In this document: piece after piece, positions 19,401 to 27,458 of the stretch | Layout: each line of letters begins with the position of its first letter | Numbering within the stretch: the first letter of the stretch is position 1 | NCBI RefSeq assembly: GCF_029504735.1 | Contig: NZ_JAQFIP010000004.1 | Coordinates: forward strand, 218,613 to 282,612 | DNA length: 64,000 nucleotides | Reading direction: 5' to 3' | Source of the DNA: Ereboglobus sp. PH5-10 | GTDB taxonomy: Bacteria; Verrucomicrobiota; Verrucomicrobiia; Opitutales; Opitutaceae | Translations under genes and position numbers: made by a program | The notes under the pieces: generated by a model | The model's input: only the letters and a program-made list of their open reading frames with translations | What the model was told of the DNA's origin: nothing | Database searches by the model: none

Positions 19401-19559
19401 GAGGCAGCGCTGTTTGAACGCATGCGCCTGCCCGCGCGTCGGCACGACCACATGGCTGCGAACGAGCCCTCGCGCATGTCCGTCGGCGGCAAGCCACGGC
19501 GTCACGACATCCCTCCACGCGCTCTGCATGTGACGGTAGAGGTGAATGGCTGCGGGCAT
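16455..19559 (-). CDS. addB: AddB-type exonuclease subunit with an in-frame palindrome-rich insertion
   Basis: This 1,034-residue partner of AddA starts at the ATG at 19559 (MPAAIHLYRHMQSAW); a 37-codon upstream extension is rejected. The N-terminal two thirds form an inactivated helicase-like scaffold, and I see no Walker A motif. The C-terminal nuclease domain has ADIIDFKTGRAG followed by ELLQLGIYLEA, the D-x-K and Q-x3-Y nuclease motifs. The cysteine cluster that forms an iron-sulfur staple in Bacillus AddB is not evident. Residues about 650-718 are a low-complexity stretch (GGSPVGLAATPQNTGESPV... NPHGRDAHAT) encoded by clustered palindromes, just before the nuclease domain. The frame stays open through it. 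It ends overlapping the addA start. Confidence 0.88.
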   Translation of the reverse strand: MPAAIHLYRHMQSAWRDVVTPWLAADGHARGLVRSHVVVPTRGQAHAFKQRCLELGISLFGVELLTPGLARARWLARMEPGRFRPALGREFLLFGLREIIGRRLEPLDPAREEDRPEWGFLKSLQSDCERALGDFDDLIKSGFSADDFPEPILRGVFGELAAWVEKLGCDFAPRQTAAFVRDDEPGPRIRGRLLVHGFSAEQRGEFFNVAAFARCFDDVTLTLPEPEFRGRKALDETWIELWETALGANAVPIDEPGEPPASCENVAEVWASSDGLPDEAARSLEAQSDVIVGTTRAAEMELACEKIAALLKRGAENIGVIFPTSDAAHLRLAELLVERGIAFVDQLETAAPVPVEIQAQRALLAFYRNDCRLEDLLALWPLLQATGEANGQTLATARDVCERLFDEHQTHSLAKCMPTLIARAEERREWKDVAGVCVEKLLGADNEFAWPEQLSLADALERFSAACARLNLGEIPGRAAMDEFARHERRALPAPIVFSLVESFLPAKGAAEGVPGRGCFARVTLTTRRRAEGGVWSHLVFVEANAGVWPERQEASCWLPDEVRAALNARGHGGIDLFTADDRAFLEKRGYAALARDTGAGIVFTASLFNEEEPELKLAPNSWVERVRWQALSHAAGGAAPGHAEIFDRLARRSGSSGTGGSPVGLAATPQNTGESPVPPNPHGRDAHATQPACVGDAQADDSSNTRAHARCAPTGWLAVWKSRRDPAYPFDEYFFCAAPRKLADVRLGVRQIEAGAGDPASLWFSSVLGAGAVDWGVFERAPNKIRGQLAHRLLADALRGDPAGGRFRTMPAEAAARAQLDAALAELRKAWPDDAYWESFHMELAEACHALLGKIFAHDAGGFVATEYSLPRDTRLQLDPADEDSRICVSGRMDLLRLDKPDFHGASADIIDFKTGRAGTLSAAAMSKKGELLQLGIYLEAARTLGVANGRVWLFKPDASEPACIGMEELPEALAGLRQIKRYLEEGRYGALTEDRSEYSFGGGGWPIACAPIPHAVLKAKHEATFGKAVSHE
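17405..17608. repeat. cluster of five palindromes inside addB
   Basis: Five hairpin-forming units lie within about 200 bases of coding sequence. They are GGGCGCAC/GTGCGCCC at about 17418-17440, GCTTGCG/CGCAAGC at 17461-17483, GCATGGGCG/CGCCCATGC at 17494-17514, CACGGGCG/CGCCCGTG at 17526-17544, and a second CACGGGCG/CGCCCGTG at 17568-17586. The last three are close variants of one unit, and translation on either strand yields peptides such as GRDAHAT. They look like repetitive palindromic elements accumulated at a tolerated spot in the protein. Confidence 0.85.
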
Positions 19560-19644
19560 GGTGGAAAGCGAAAAGCGAAGCGCGCGCGCGGTCAATGTTT
19601 TGAGTCGGCGACGCGTGGAAAAAGAGCGCCCGGCGAAGGGGCGC

Positions 19645-19680
19645 AAAAAAGCCCCGGACGCTTTTCGCATCCGGAGCTTT
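19645..19680 (-). terminator. rho-independent terminator of the Pal-like gene
   Basis: On the minus strand a strong stem (AGCTCCGGATGC paired with GCGTCCGGGGCT around an AAAA loop) is followed by TTTTTT. It sits about 35 bases past the stop codon of the Pal-like lipoprotein gene and ahead of addB, separating the two transcription units. Confidence 0.85.
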
Positions 19681-19713
19681 GTATTTGAAAATTGGATACT
19701 CTTTATCCGGCGC

Positions 19714-20331
19714 TTATTTCACGAGCACGACGATTTCGGCGCGACGGTCCTTGGCCATGACTTCCTCGGAGCCGCGTTCGACGGCCTGTGTCGAGCCCTT
19801 GGAGCGCACGTCGACCTTGGCAGGGTCGATGCCAATGGTCGTGGCATATTTTTTGGCGGAGCTTGCACGGCGGCTACCAAGAGCCATGTTGTATTCGGCG
19901 GTGCCGCGCCAGTCGCAGTGGCCTTCGAAGATGATGCGATACTGCGGGTTCTTTGCGAGGTAGTCCTTGATCGCTTGGAATTTCGAGCGCTCATTCTTAT
20001 CAATCGCCGAGCGGTCGAAGCCGAAGTAAATCGACTGGAGCTCGGGGACGTTGCGCAGCTCATTGCCAACGAGATCGCCGGAAGGCTGGTTGTGCTCGGT
20101 AAGGGAAGAGGTAAACGTCGATGTCTCCGTGCCATAGCTTGTGCCATATCCGCTGGTGCCATAATTGCCAATCGAAGACGAAGAGGTATCTACCGCGCTC
20201 CCGCCGTTGAGAAGCGTTTGGTCGGGTGTTGGGCGGGCGTCACGGGAGGCTTTTTTGGTCGCGCAGCCAGTGGAAAACAGGAGCAATGCGCCGGCGACGG
20301 CGAGGATGAGCTTTTTGCTGAAGATGTTCAT
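19714..20331 (-). CDS. pal: peptidoglycan-associated lipoprotein (OmpA/Pal family)
   Basis: A 205-residue lipoprotein from the ATG at 20331. The signal peptide MNIFSKKLILAVAGALLLFSTGC ends in a lipobox (STGC, lipid on Cys23), then a Ser/Thr/Gly/Tyr-rich linker (about 45-90). The OmpA-C/Pal peptidoglycan-binding domain runs from IYFGFDRSAIDKNERSKF through IIFEGHCDWRGTAEYNMALG and RRASSAKKYATTIGID to KDRRAEIVVLVK. The domain anchors the outer membrane to peptidoglycan. No tolB, tolA, tolQ or tolR gene lies beside it, unlike the proteobacterial cluster. A 226-base gap upstream probably holds its promoter, and a strong terminator follows. Confidence 0.93.
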   Translation of the reverse strand: MNIFSKKLILAVAGALLLFSTGCATKKASRDARPTPDQTLLNGGSAVDTSSSSIGNYGTSGYGTSYGTETSTFTSSLTEHNQPSGDLVGNELRNVPELQSIYFGFDRSAIDKNERSKFQAIKDYLAKNPQYRIIFEGHCDWRGTAEYNMALGSRRASSAKKYATTIGIDPAKVDVRSKGSTQAVERGSEEVMAKDRRAEIVVLVK

Positions 20332-20557
20332 GGTTGATTGGGAAAAAAGTGGTGTGAGTCCGAACTTATCGTGCAATGCCGTTGGCTCGGCAAGTTATTT
20401 ATCCTCGTTTTTCGTCATTCTTGCGCGGAAAGCGCCAAGGCGAAAAGGCGGGCTCGGGGAGCCCAAGTTGCGCGTCGAGTTTCATGTGTTTTTGAAAAAT
20501 TTCTCCTGCGGAAACACATTGGGGGAAAATATGACAACTATTTTGATCCCCAACATA

Positions 20558-21583
20558 TTACACTCTAGCCGTCCTGAATCCATGCAGCGCCTGGAATTTT
20601 TGCCCCATGTGCGCGGGGTGCAACAGTTGCATCAGCGAGCGTTTGCGCGAGCCCGCCCCGGCGGCGCACGCGGCATCCTCCGCGAACGCGTTTTCCAAAT
20701 ACTTGCCGGCATGGCGCACAAAAAACGCCTCCTGTGACTCGACTCGCGGCGGGGAAAAACCGTTTTCGGCCAGCGCCTCCGCAAGCCAGTCCCAGCAGAT
20801 GTGGCACGTCAGGTCTTGTTCGCCGGGGTGCGCGAGCAGGTCGTTCGATTGCGTGTGGCGGTGATACGCGCGCGCCGTGCCCGCCGGAGTCGTCTCGAGA
20901 AGTTCGCGCCAGCTTTTGCCATAATCGCACGCAAGGAAAAGTCCGCTCCACGGTTGCGCCGCGATTTCACGCGCAAGCGCGCTCGCGGCAAGCGGCAGGT
21001 CGAGATGCCAGCCACCGGGCATTGGCGCGGGCGGCAATGGAGGCGCGCCATCAATCGCGGGCAATTCTGTTTCGATTAGCGCGCCCGCGCGCGCATCCAG
21101 CGCCACGCCGAGCTCGCGCCACGCGCCGCCGCGAAACACAAAACGCCGGAATGGCTGCGCGTCGAAAAGCTCGTTCGAAAACACCACGCATTTTCCCGTC
21201 AGCGCGGCATTGCCCGCCACGGCTTCGCCGACCCTGATCGTGCTCGCGCGAGCGAACGGATGCGCCACGCCCGCAAGCACGCCTCCGCCCGGCTCCGCGC
21301 CGATTTCGACAAAAACATAATCGCGCAAATCCGCGCCCGCGTCCTGTTCGCGCAAAAGTTTTTCCGCCGCCGCGCAAATCAGCTCGCCAAAAACCGGCCC
21401 GCTCGTGCTCGCCGTGAAAAAATCCGTGCCTTCCCCGCGCCCCACGCGTTTGCGATCGCGCCGGTAATAACCTAGCTCGGGATCGTAGAGCGCCAGCGCC
21501 ATGAAGCGATCAAACGGCATCCGCAAAACACTGTCCGCCCCGGCATCGGCGCGCGCGCGAAAAAGCTCAAGAAAATCGCTCAT
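20558..21583 (-). CDS. SAM-dependent methyltransferase, MidA/NDUFAF7-like
   Basis: 341 residues. The N-terminal pattern MPFDRFMALALYDPELGYY is the hallmark opening of the MidA family (Methyltransf_28). It is followed by TDFFTASTSGPVFGELICAA, the SAM-binding region YVFVEIGAEPGGGVLAG, and VVFSNELFDAQPFRRFVF, the equivalent of the family NE-x-D-A motif. LFLACDYGKS and LTCHICWDWLAEAL come next. Mitochondrial relatives methylate an arginine of a complex I subunit; the bacterial substrate is not known. It is divergent from the processing protease, with starts about 100 bases apart. Confidence 0.85.
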   Translation of the reverse strand: MSDFLELFRARADAGADSVLRMPFDRFMALALYDPELGYYRRDRKRVGRGEGTDFFTASTSGPVFGELICAAAEKLLREQDAGADLRDYVFVEIGAEPGGGVLAGVAHPFARASTIRVGEAVAGNAALTGKCVVFSNELFDAQPFRRFVFRGGAWRELGVALDARAGALIETELPAIDGAPPLPPAPMPGGWHLDLPLAASALAREIAAQPWSGLFLACDYGKSWRELLETTPAGTARAYHRHTQSNDLLAHPGEQDLTCHICWDWLAEALAENGFSPPRVESQEAFFVRHAGKYLENAFAEDAACAAGAGSRKRSLMQLLHPAHMGQKFQALHGFRTARV

Positions 21584-21682
21584 GGGAGTGAGGTTGAATT
21601 ATCACAGAACGGTTGACGAATCCATTTACAACAAGACCGTTGAGCCCCAGCCTGTGTTTTCACAAACAATCCGTCGCCGACC

Positions 21683-22969
21683 GTGAAGCCCTCCCATTCA
21701 TCCACATTTCGAACCATCCTGACCGTCGCCTGCGGTGTCGCGCTGGGGATTCTGTTGATTGGCGGCGTCGAGCGGGTCGCGATTGCGCTCGGCATTCTGC
21801 CCGACGGCGAGTTGCGCGAGGCGTCCGCCTATGTGCGCGACGTGATGACGCTCGTGAACAACAAATACGTGGACCCGGAAAAATCGCGCGCGCCCGAGCT
21901 TGCCAAATCCGCGCTGCACGGCGTCCTCGAATCGCTCGATCCGCACTCCGAGTTTCTTGAGGAAAAATATTTCCGCGAGCTCGAGGAGGGAATGGCCAGC
22001 GAGTTCGGCGGCATCGGCGTGCAAATCGAGTTGCGCAAGGAGCGCGTGCGCGTCATCACCCCGATGCCGAACACGCCCGGCGAGCGCGCGGGCATCCGGC
22101 GCGGCGACGAAATCAGGAGCATCGACGGTGTCGCGCTTGAAAATCCGACAATGGACGGTGTCGTGGAAAAACTGCGCGGCAAACCCAAGACCAAGGTTGA
22201 CGTCGGTTTATTCCGCGCGTCGGAAAATCGCGAGTTCACCGTCACGCTCACGCGCGAAAAAATCCAATCCGAAAGCGTCCGCAATGCGCGCCTGCTGGAG
22301 GGCGCGGTCGGCTATCTCCAGATCACGCAATTCACCGACCGCACCGGCGAGGAATTCTACAAGGCGCTCAACGCACTCGCCTCGCAAAACGCAACCAGCC
22401 TCATCATCGACCTGCGCAACAATCCCGGGGGCGTCCTCGACTCGGCGATTGATGTGGCGGAGCCGTTTTTCAAAAAAGGAGAGTTGATCCTGTTCACGCA
22501 GGGCCGGGCGCCGGGGGATCGCGAGGAGTTTCGCTCCGGCTCGGACGAGCCGCCGATCAACGTCCCCGTGGCCGTCCTGATCAACGCGCACAGCGCGAGC
22601 GCGGCCGAAATCGTGGCGGGCGCGTTGAAGGACACAAACCGCGCCGTGATCGTCGGCGAGCGCTCCTTCGGCAAAGGTTCGGTGCAGAGTGTTTTTAAAC
22701 TGAAAAACGGCGAGGGCATGCGACTGACAACCGCCCGTTATTTCACGCCAGGCGGCGTGACCATCCACGAGCGCGGTGTCGCGCCGCAGATCGAAGTCGT
22801 GCTGGAGCCGAAGGAGGAGGAAAACATCGGGCTGCAACTTTCCCGACCCGACCTCGCCGCCGACCCCGCCGAGTTCAAGGAGCGCCTCGGAACGGAAATA
22901 ATGCCCGACCGCCAATTGCAGGCCGCCATCACCGCGCTCCAAGGCGTGACGATTCTGGGCCGCCAATGA
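21683..22969 (+). CDS. C-terminal processing peptidase (S41 family, PDZ domain)
   Basis: A 428-residue periplasmic serine protease starting at GTG 21683. An N-terminal membrane anchor or signal (about 10-30) precedes a helical region and a PDZ domain (GGIGVQIELRKERVRVITPMP, then GIRRGDEIRSIDGV). The S41 core contains VGYLQITQF, LIIDLRNNPGGVLDSAI, the nucleophile serine in INAHSASAAEIVAGAL (about residue 305) and the lysine general base in VGERSFGKGSVQSVF (about residue 330). The family trims C-termini of periplasmic and membrane proteins and cell-wall hydrolases. A rho-independent terminator follows, so it is probably monocistronic. Confidence 0.93.
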   Translation: MKPSHSSTFRTILTVACGVALGILLIGGVERVAIALGILPDGELREASAYVRDVMTLVNNKYVDPEKSRAPELAKSALHGVLESLDPHSEFLEEKYFRELEEGMASEFGGIGVQIELRKERVRVITPMPNTPGERAGIRRGDEIRSIDGVALENPTMDGVVEKLRGKPKTKVDVGLFRASENREFTVTLTREKIQSESVRNARLLEGAVGYLQITQFTDRTGEEFYKALNALASQNATSLIIDLRNNPGGVLDSAIDVAEPFFKKGELILFTQGRAPGDREEFRSGSDEPPINVPVAVLINAHSASAAEIVAGALKDTNRAVIVGERSFGKGSVQSVFKLKNGEGMRLTTARYFTPGGVTIHERGVAPQIEVVLEPKEEENIGLQLSRPDLAADPAEFKERLGTEIMPDRQLQAAITALQGVTILGRQ

Positions 22970-23049
22970 GCGCGTCGCCGGAAACGCGAAATCCCTTTCT
23001 TGAACCGGCCCCCAAAAACCTTACGGTTGCCCGCACAACAAACAGTTTC

Positions 23050-23073
23050 CGCCCGAAACGGGCGTTGCTTTTT
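23050..23073 (+). terminator. rho-independent terminator after the S41 protease gene
   Basis: CGCCCG-AAA-CGGGCG forms a compact stem-loop followed by TTGCTTTTT on the plus strand. It lies 80 bases after the stop codon and before the next gene at 23107. Confidence 0.8.
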
Positions 23074-23106
23074 CACCTCCCGCAAAACCAAAAACATCCC
23101 TGACAC

Positions 23107-24189
23107 ATGACACATCGACTCCGCCGGTCATTGACCGTCTCGCTCGCATTGCTGACCTGCGCGTTTGCGAACGCCGCCCTCACACCCGAGCAACTGCCCA
23201 AAAACCTCGGCCCCAATCTCGCGCTTGGAAAACCCTACTTCTCGAGTGACATAAACAAACACGGCTGGGAACCCGGCCTCACCAACGGCTCGTGGGTGAC
23301 CGACAAGGCCAACACCTACGCCTCGGGCAACACCAACGAATTTCCAAAAGGCGTCGTCATCGACCTCGAAAAAACACAGGAAATCTCGTCCATCTTTGTC
23401 GGCACGCCGAACTTCGGCTCGACGAAAACCGTGGTCATCTCAACCAGCGAAAATGGCAAGAAATACAAGGATGTCGGACGCCATGATTTCGAACTGGGGA
23501 AAAACGACAACCACCTCTACCAATTCAAACCCGTCAAGGCCCGCTATGTCCGGCTCACGTTCACGGGCAACCATTCGGAAAGAGCCGGCGCTTACTCACA
23601 GGCGTTTTGCTTCATCACCGAAGTGGAGGTGTTCGGCACCTCCGGCGGCCCGACGCAAAGCGGCCTCGCCGCGGACCAGAAACCGCCCCCGCCAAAGGCC
23701 GATCCGCGCAAGGAACTTCCCCGTGGACGCCTCCCGCGCGGTCTCGTCATGAACCTCGCCCTCGGCAAGCCTTACACCTGCGACGCGCCCAATCCCAGCA
23801 ACTGGGAAACCGGACTCAACGACGGCCTCTGGGCAATGCGCCGCGGCGCCACCTTCGCCACCGACCGCGCAAAGAAATTCCCCAAAAACGTGACCATCGA
23901 CTTGAACACGAGCGCCAAGCTCACGCACGTGCGCGTCGGCGTGCCAAACTTCGGCTCCACAAAAACCATCGCCGTTTCCATCAGCTACGACGGCGTGAAC
24001 TACACCGAGGTCGGACGCCACGACTTCCCGCTCGGCAAGGCCGAGGCGCACCTCTTCGAATTCGCGCCCACGCTCGCACGGCACGTGCGCCTCTCCTACC
24101 TCGGCAACCACTCGGAAAAAGTCGGCAACTACGATCCCGCGTTTTGCTTCACCACCGAAGTCGAGGCCTACGCGCAAACAAACCGCTGA
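23107..24189 (+). CDS. secreted protein with two discoidin-like (F5/8 type C) repeats
   Basis: 360 residues with a signal peptide (MTHRLRRSLTVSLALLTCAFANA). Two homologous modules follow, about residues 35-177 and 218-357. Each opens with NLALGKPY and continues with W-E-x-GL-x-(N/D)G, a V-IDL segment, PNFGSTKT and VGRHDFxLGK. Each then has ARYVRL or ARHVRL and ends in the FCF(I/T)TEVE pattern. This layout matches galactose-binding/discoidin folds that bind carbohydrate or surfaces. No catalytic domain is present. The sialate O-acetylesterase gene starts 27 bases downstream, so the pair probably works together on host or plant glycans. A Pro/Lys linker separates the modules. Confidence 0.8.
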   Translation: MTHRLRRSLTVSLALLTCAFANAALTPEQLPKNLGPNLALGKPYFSSDINKHGWEPGLTNGSWVTDKANTYASGNTNEFPKGVVIDLEKTQEISSIFVGTPNFGSTKTVVISTSENGKKYKDVGRHDFELGKNDNHLYQFKPVKARYVRLTFTGNHSERAGAYSQAFCFITEVEVFGTSGGPTQSGLAADQKPPPPKADPRKELPRGRLPRGLVMNLALGKPYTCDAPNPSNWETGLNDGLWAMRRGATFATDRAKKFPKNVTIDLNTSAKLTHVRVGVPNFGSTKTIAVSISYDGVNYTEVGRHDFPLGKAEAHLFEFAPTLARHVRLSYLGNHSEKVGNYDPAFCFTTEVEAYAQTNR

Positions 24190-24216
24190 TCCAAACCCCC
24201 AACCACTCTCACAAAC

Positions 24217-25740
24217 ATGACCACTCAAAAACCCACCCACTCGCGAAACCGCCTCGTTGCGCTCGCCGCGCTCATCGCGCTCTCACTCACGACCGCGACC
24301 GCCGACGTCGTGTTCGCGCCCTACTTCCGCGACAACGCCGTGCTCCAGCGCGACAAGGACGTGCCCGTCTGGGGCCGCGCCGACCCCGGCGAAAAAGTCA
24401 CCGTCACCTTCCAGTCGCAAACCGTCTCGGCCACCGCCGACGACATGGGACGCTGGAGCGTGAAACTCGCGCCCATGCCCGCCAACGCCACGCCCGCCAG
24501 CCTCGTCGCCAAGGGCAAAAACACCGTCACCGTTGGCAACGTCCTCGTCGGCGAAGTGTGGCTCTGCTCCGGCCAGTCGAACATGGCGTGGGTCGTCAAA
24601 CCCATGAACAACGCCGCGAACGAAATCGCCGCCGCGAACTATCCGCTCATCCGGCATTTCAAGACAAAGCTCGTCCCCTCCTCCACTCCCGCCGACGACG
24701 CCGTCGGCGAATGGACCGTGTGCAGCCCCGAGACGGCGGGCGAGTTTTCCGCCACCGCGTTTTTCTTTGGGCGCGAACTCTTCAAAAAACTCAACGTCCC
24801 CATCGGCCTGCTCAACAGCTCGTGGGGCGGCACGCAAATCGAACCGTGGATGAGCCTGCGAGGACTCGCCTCCGATCCCGCCGCGCGCGCGGTCTTCGAA
24901 CGCTGGCAGGATGAGGTGGAATCCTACCCATACCGCGCGGAGAAATACGAGAAGGACTCCGACCAGTGGAAAAAGAACCGCGACACCGCCAAGAAGGAGG
25001 GCAAAAACTTCACGACCGCCGCGCCCAAAAAACCCGAGGGGCCCACCAGCCGCCGCGCCCCCTGCTCGCTCTACAACGGCATGATCGCCCCGTTCGTCCC
25101 CGCCGCCATACGCGGCGTGATTTGGTATCAAGGCGAGGCCAACGCCTCCCGCTACGCCGAATACCGCACGCTCTTCCCCACAATGATCCGCCAGTGGCGC
25201 GCCGACTTCCAGCAAGGCGACATCCCCTTCTACTACGTGCAGCTCGCCAATTACGCCCGGGGCAACAACTGGGCATTTCTGCGCGAGGCGCAGGAATACG
25301 CGCTCAAGCTCCCCAACACCGGCCAGGCCGTCACGATCGACATCGGCGCCAGCAACGACATCCATCCCAGAAACAAGCAGGACGTCGGCCTCCGCCTCGC
25401 GCTCAACGCCTTCGCCCATACCTACAAACTCGGCGGCGAATATTCCGGCCCGATGTTTGCCGGTGCCACCAAGGAAAACAAAACCCTGCGAGTGAAATTT
25501 ACCCACGCCGCCGGATTGAAGTCGAAAGACCCGAATATGCCCGGCTTTGTCATAGCCGGGGCCGACAAAAGATTCTTCCCCGCGCAAGCGCGCATCGAAG
25601 GCGAGACCATTGTCGTTTCCAGCGAACGCGTGAAAGATCCGGTCGCCGTCCGCTACGCATGGGACAATGACCCGCCCGCCCCGCTCTACAACGGCGCCGA
25701 CCTCCCCGCCTCGCCCTTCCGCAGCGACGACTGGAAGTAA
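24217..25740 (+). CDS. sialate O-acetylesterase family protein
   Basis: A 507-residue secreted SGNH-type esterase predicted to remove O-acetyl groups from sialic acids or other sugars. The signal peptide ends near TATADVVF. A beta-sandwich N-terminal region (FRDNAVLQRDKDVPVWGRADPGEKVTVTF) precedes the nucleophile motif VWLCSGQSNMAW (Ser near residue 119). GLLNSSWGGTQIEPWMS and IRGVIWYQGEANA follow, and a downstream D-x-H-type motif appears as SNDIHPRNKQDVG. All are diagnostic for the family. The long charged stretch EKYEKDSDQWKKNRDTAKKEGKNF is usual in homologues. It closes a two-gene unit with the discoidin-like protein. Confidence 0.92.
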   Translation: MTTQKPTHSRNRLVALAALIALSLTTATADVVFAPYFRDNAVLQRDKDVPVWGRADPGEKVTVTFQSQTVSATADDMGRWSVKLAPMPANATPASLVAKGKNTVTVGNVLVGEVWLCSGQSNMAWVVKPMNNAANEIAAANYPLIRHFKTKLVPSSTPADDAVGEWTVCSPETAGEFSATAFFFGRELFKKLNVPIGLLNSSWGGTQIEPWMSLRGLASDPAARAVFERWQDEVESYPYRAEKYEKDSDQWKKNRDTAKKEGKNFTTAAPKKPEGPTSRRAPCSLYNGMIAPFVPAAIRGVIWYQGEANASRYAEYRTLFPTMIRQWRADFQQGDIPFYYVQLANYARGNNWAFLREAQEYALKLPNTGQAVTIDIGASNDIHPRNKQDVGLRLALNAFAHTYKLGGEYSGPMFAGATKENKTLRVKFTHAAGLKSKDPNMPGFVIAGADKRFFPAQARIEGETIVVSSERVKDPVAVRYAWDNDPPAPLYNGADLPASPFRSDDWK

Positions 25741-25785
25741 CAGCAGCCTCGAAAACGCCGGACGGCAACCCGGCGCAAACAGCAC

Positions 25786-25811
25786 AATCGGCGCGAATAT
25801 TCGCGCCGATT
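25786..25811. terminator. perfect 26-base palindrome, probable bidirectional terminator
   Basis: AATCGGCGCGAAT followed by its exact reverse complement lies between the convergent esterase and ybeY genes and touches the ybeY stop codon. Only ATTTTG follows on the plus strand, so the T-tract is weak. Position and symmetry favour a shared terminator. Confidence 0.7.
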
Positions 25812-26295
25812 ATTTTGCCCCCTTCCGGAACGCAAAACCCGGCAGCGCGCCCGCCTTGCGCAGCAACGTCATCGCGCGGTTTTCGGCGGCGCGCATCCTG
25901 CGTTTTTTGGCGGGCTGCAAATCGTCGTAGCCCGCCAGGTGCAGCCAGCCGTGCACGACATACAACATCAATTCCTCCGCGAATTCGCGCCCGTGCGCCC
26001 GCGCGTAATTCGCGGCGGTGTCCGCCGACACGCACACCTCGCCCGCCGCGCCAAACTCCGGCGCGCCCTCGAAGGTAATCACGTCGGTTGTCGTCGGGTC
26101 GTTTAGAAATTCGTCGTGCAACCGAGCCAGCGCCGCGTCGGACAGAAAAACAATCGACAGCTCGCCGGCGGGGCACCCGCCGAGGAACTTCGCCCGGTTT
26201 TCATCGAGCACGCCGATGGCGCGCACAAGCGCGGCGCGACACTTCCGGTCGAGCCTCAAGCGGCGGTGTGAGTTGCGGACAAGGACTTCGCGCAT
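25810..26295 (-). CDS. ybeY: endoribonuclease YbeY (rRNA maturation factor)
   Basis: About 161 residues using the ATG at 26295 (MREVLVRNSHRRLRLDRK). The frame is open to 26418, but the extra 41 residues lack family similarity. YbeY is a zinc-dependent RNase that matures the 16S rRNA 3' end. ELSIVFLSDAALARLHDEFLNDPTTTDVITF is the diagnostic central block, and the zinc motif reads HGWLHLAGYDD near residue 118. The usual third zinc histidine (HGxLHxxGYDH) is Asp here, a substitution that could still bind metal. It is convergent with the esterase gene. Confidence 0.9.
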   Translation of the reverse strand: MREVLVRNSHRRLRLDRKCRAALVRAIGVLDENRAKFLGGCPAGELSIVFLSDAALARLHDEFLNDPTTTDVITFEGAPEFGAAGEVCVSADTAANYARAHGREFAEELMLYVVHGWLHLAGYDDLQPAKKRRMRAAENRAMTLLRKAGALPGFAFRKGAK

Positions 26296-26428
26296 AACCC
26301 GCACATCAATGCACGAATCACCCGCGACGTGAAGCCTCGCGTTTGGATAATTTTCCCCAAACGCACCCGCTGCCGGCGTGAGATCGGTTTCACGCAGTCG
26401 CGAACAATCCGCCGCCAATGCCGCCGCT

Positions 26429-27190
26429 TTATTTTTTCACGGCGGGCGCATCCGCCTTGGGTGCCATGGCCTCCGCGAGCTCCGCGCGCGCCTCCTCAAA
26501 ATCGACCAGAAATTGCGGATTCCGCGCGAGCGAGGATGCAAGCGAACGACCGAGCACGCGCCCCGCGTAAACATCCAGCGGCGTCACCACGCCGCCCTGC
26601 ACGCGCAGCCAGCCCGCCTCGCGACCCTGCTCCAAAATCGCGGCCCGCTGATCGGGAAAAAACTCGGCGAGCAAAAGCGCGTAAAGCGTGCCCGTCGTGG
26701 AATTCCTGCACGGGTAGGAACCGATGTCGCCCTTCGCAATCGCGTCCTTGAAACGCTCCGAGTCAACCTGCGCCGGATACGGACGTTGATAATACTTTTT
26801 CGCATTGGTAATCATTGTCCGCACCTCGCGGTCAACTTGCGCAAAAAGCGCCTCGGTTTTGGGAATGGCGCCCTTCTTGAACGCGGAGCCGATGCTTGGC
26901 GAGAAATGAAACACATTCAGATTGTCCTGCGCCTTGCCCTTGGCCGTCTGCTCGGGCGTGCGCGCGGAATAAACGGCGAAACTGCTCTCGCGGTCGGCCT
27001 GCTCCTCCTGCGTTCCCGCGTCCGGCGGCATTGGGAGAAGCGCCACGATGTTCGGCGTCGTCGCATCGCTAAAGTAGGCGGCCTTCTTGTCAGGCGCGGC
27101 AAACACAAGCACGAGTTGGGCGGGCAGGAGAAGCAATGCGAGCACCGCCGCTTTCCGCAATTTGCCAAGGGGCATGGTTGTGGCATTCAT
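26429..27190 (-). CDS. class A acid phosphatase homologue (PAP2 superfamily) with degenerate active site
   Basis: 253 residues with a signal peptide (cleavage near VFAAPDKK). The fold family is recognisable from FHFSPSIGSAFKKGAIP, KKYYQRPYP (131-139) and GGVVTPLDVYAGRVLG (199-214), as in PhoN-like periplasmic phosphatases. The canonical K-x6-RP segment is present, but PSGH is replaced by PCRN (160-163). The SR before the last motif is LR, and the nucleophile histidine of GGVHxPxD is Val202. Both catalytic histidines are therefore missing. The reading frame is intact, which suggests a non-catalytic binding or structural role rather than a decaying gene. It is divergent from recN, with 268 bases between. 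Confidence 0.72.
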   Translation of the reverse strand: MNATTMPLGKLRKAAVLALLLLPAQLVLVFAAPDKKAAYFSDATTPNIVALLPMPPDAGTQEEQADRESSFAVYSARTPEQTAKGKAQDNLNVFHFSPSIGSAFKKGAIPKTEALFAQVDREVRTMITNAKKYYQRPYPAQVDSERFKDAIAKGDIGSYPCRNSTTGTLYALLLAEFFPDQRAAILEQGREAGWLRVQGGVVTPLDVYAGRVLGRSLASSLARNPQFLVDFEEARAELAEAMAPKADAPAVKK

Positions 27191-27458
27191 GATTGGAATA
27201 GTGTCCTAAAAAATATGTTGGTTCCAAATCTGGCGAGGCACTTTTGCCGGGCGATCTCATCGTTGTAAGCAAATAAACCACAGTTTTTTGTAAAATATAA
27301 ACACAAATTTCGCCATCCGCATCCGTGGGAACCGGGTTCCCCCGCGCGGCATTTTTTTGCGCCAAGCCATCTCCAAGACGCCACGCCCCCGCTTCGGCTT
27401 GAAAGTCTCGCTGTTTTAGTATGCCCATAATTGCAGCCTCCAATTTTCACGCCCGCCC

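Noticed and set aside
16269..19688. 1,139-codon plus-strand frame
   Set aside because: Arg/Ala/Pro-rich shadow of addA/addB without any motif.
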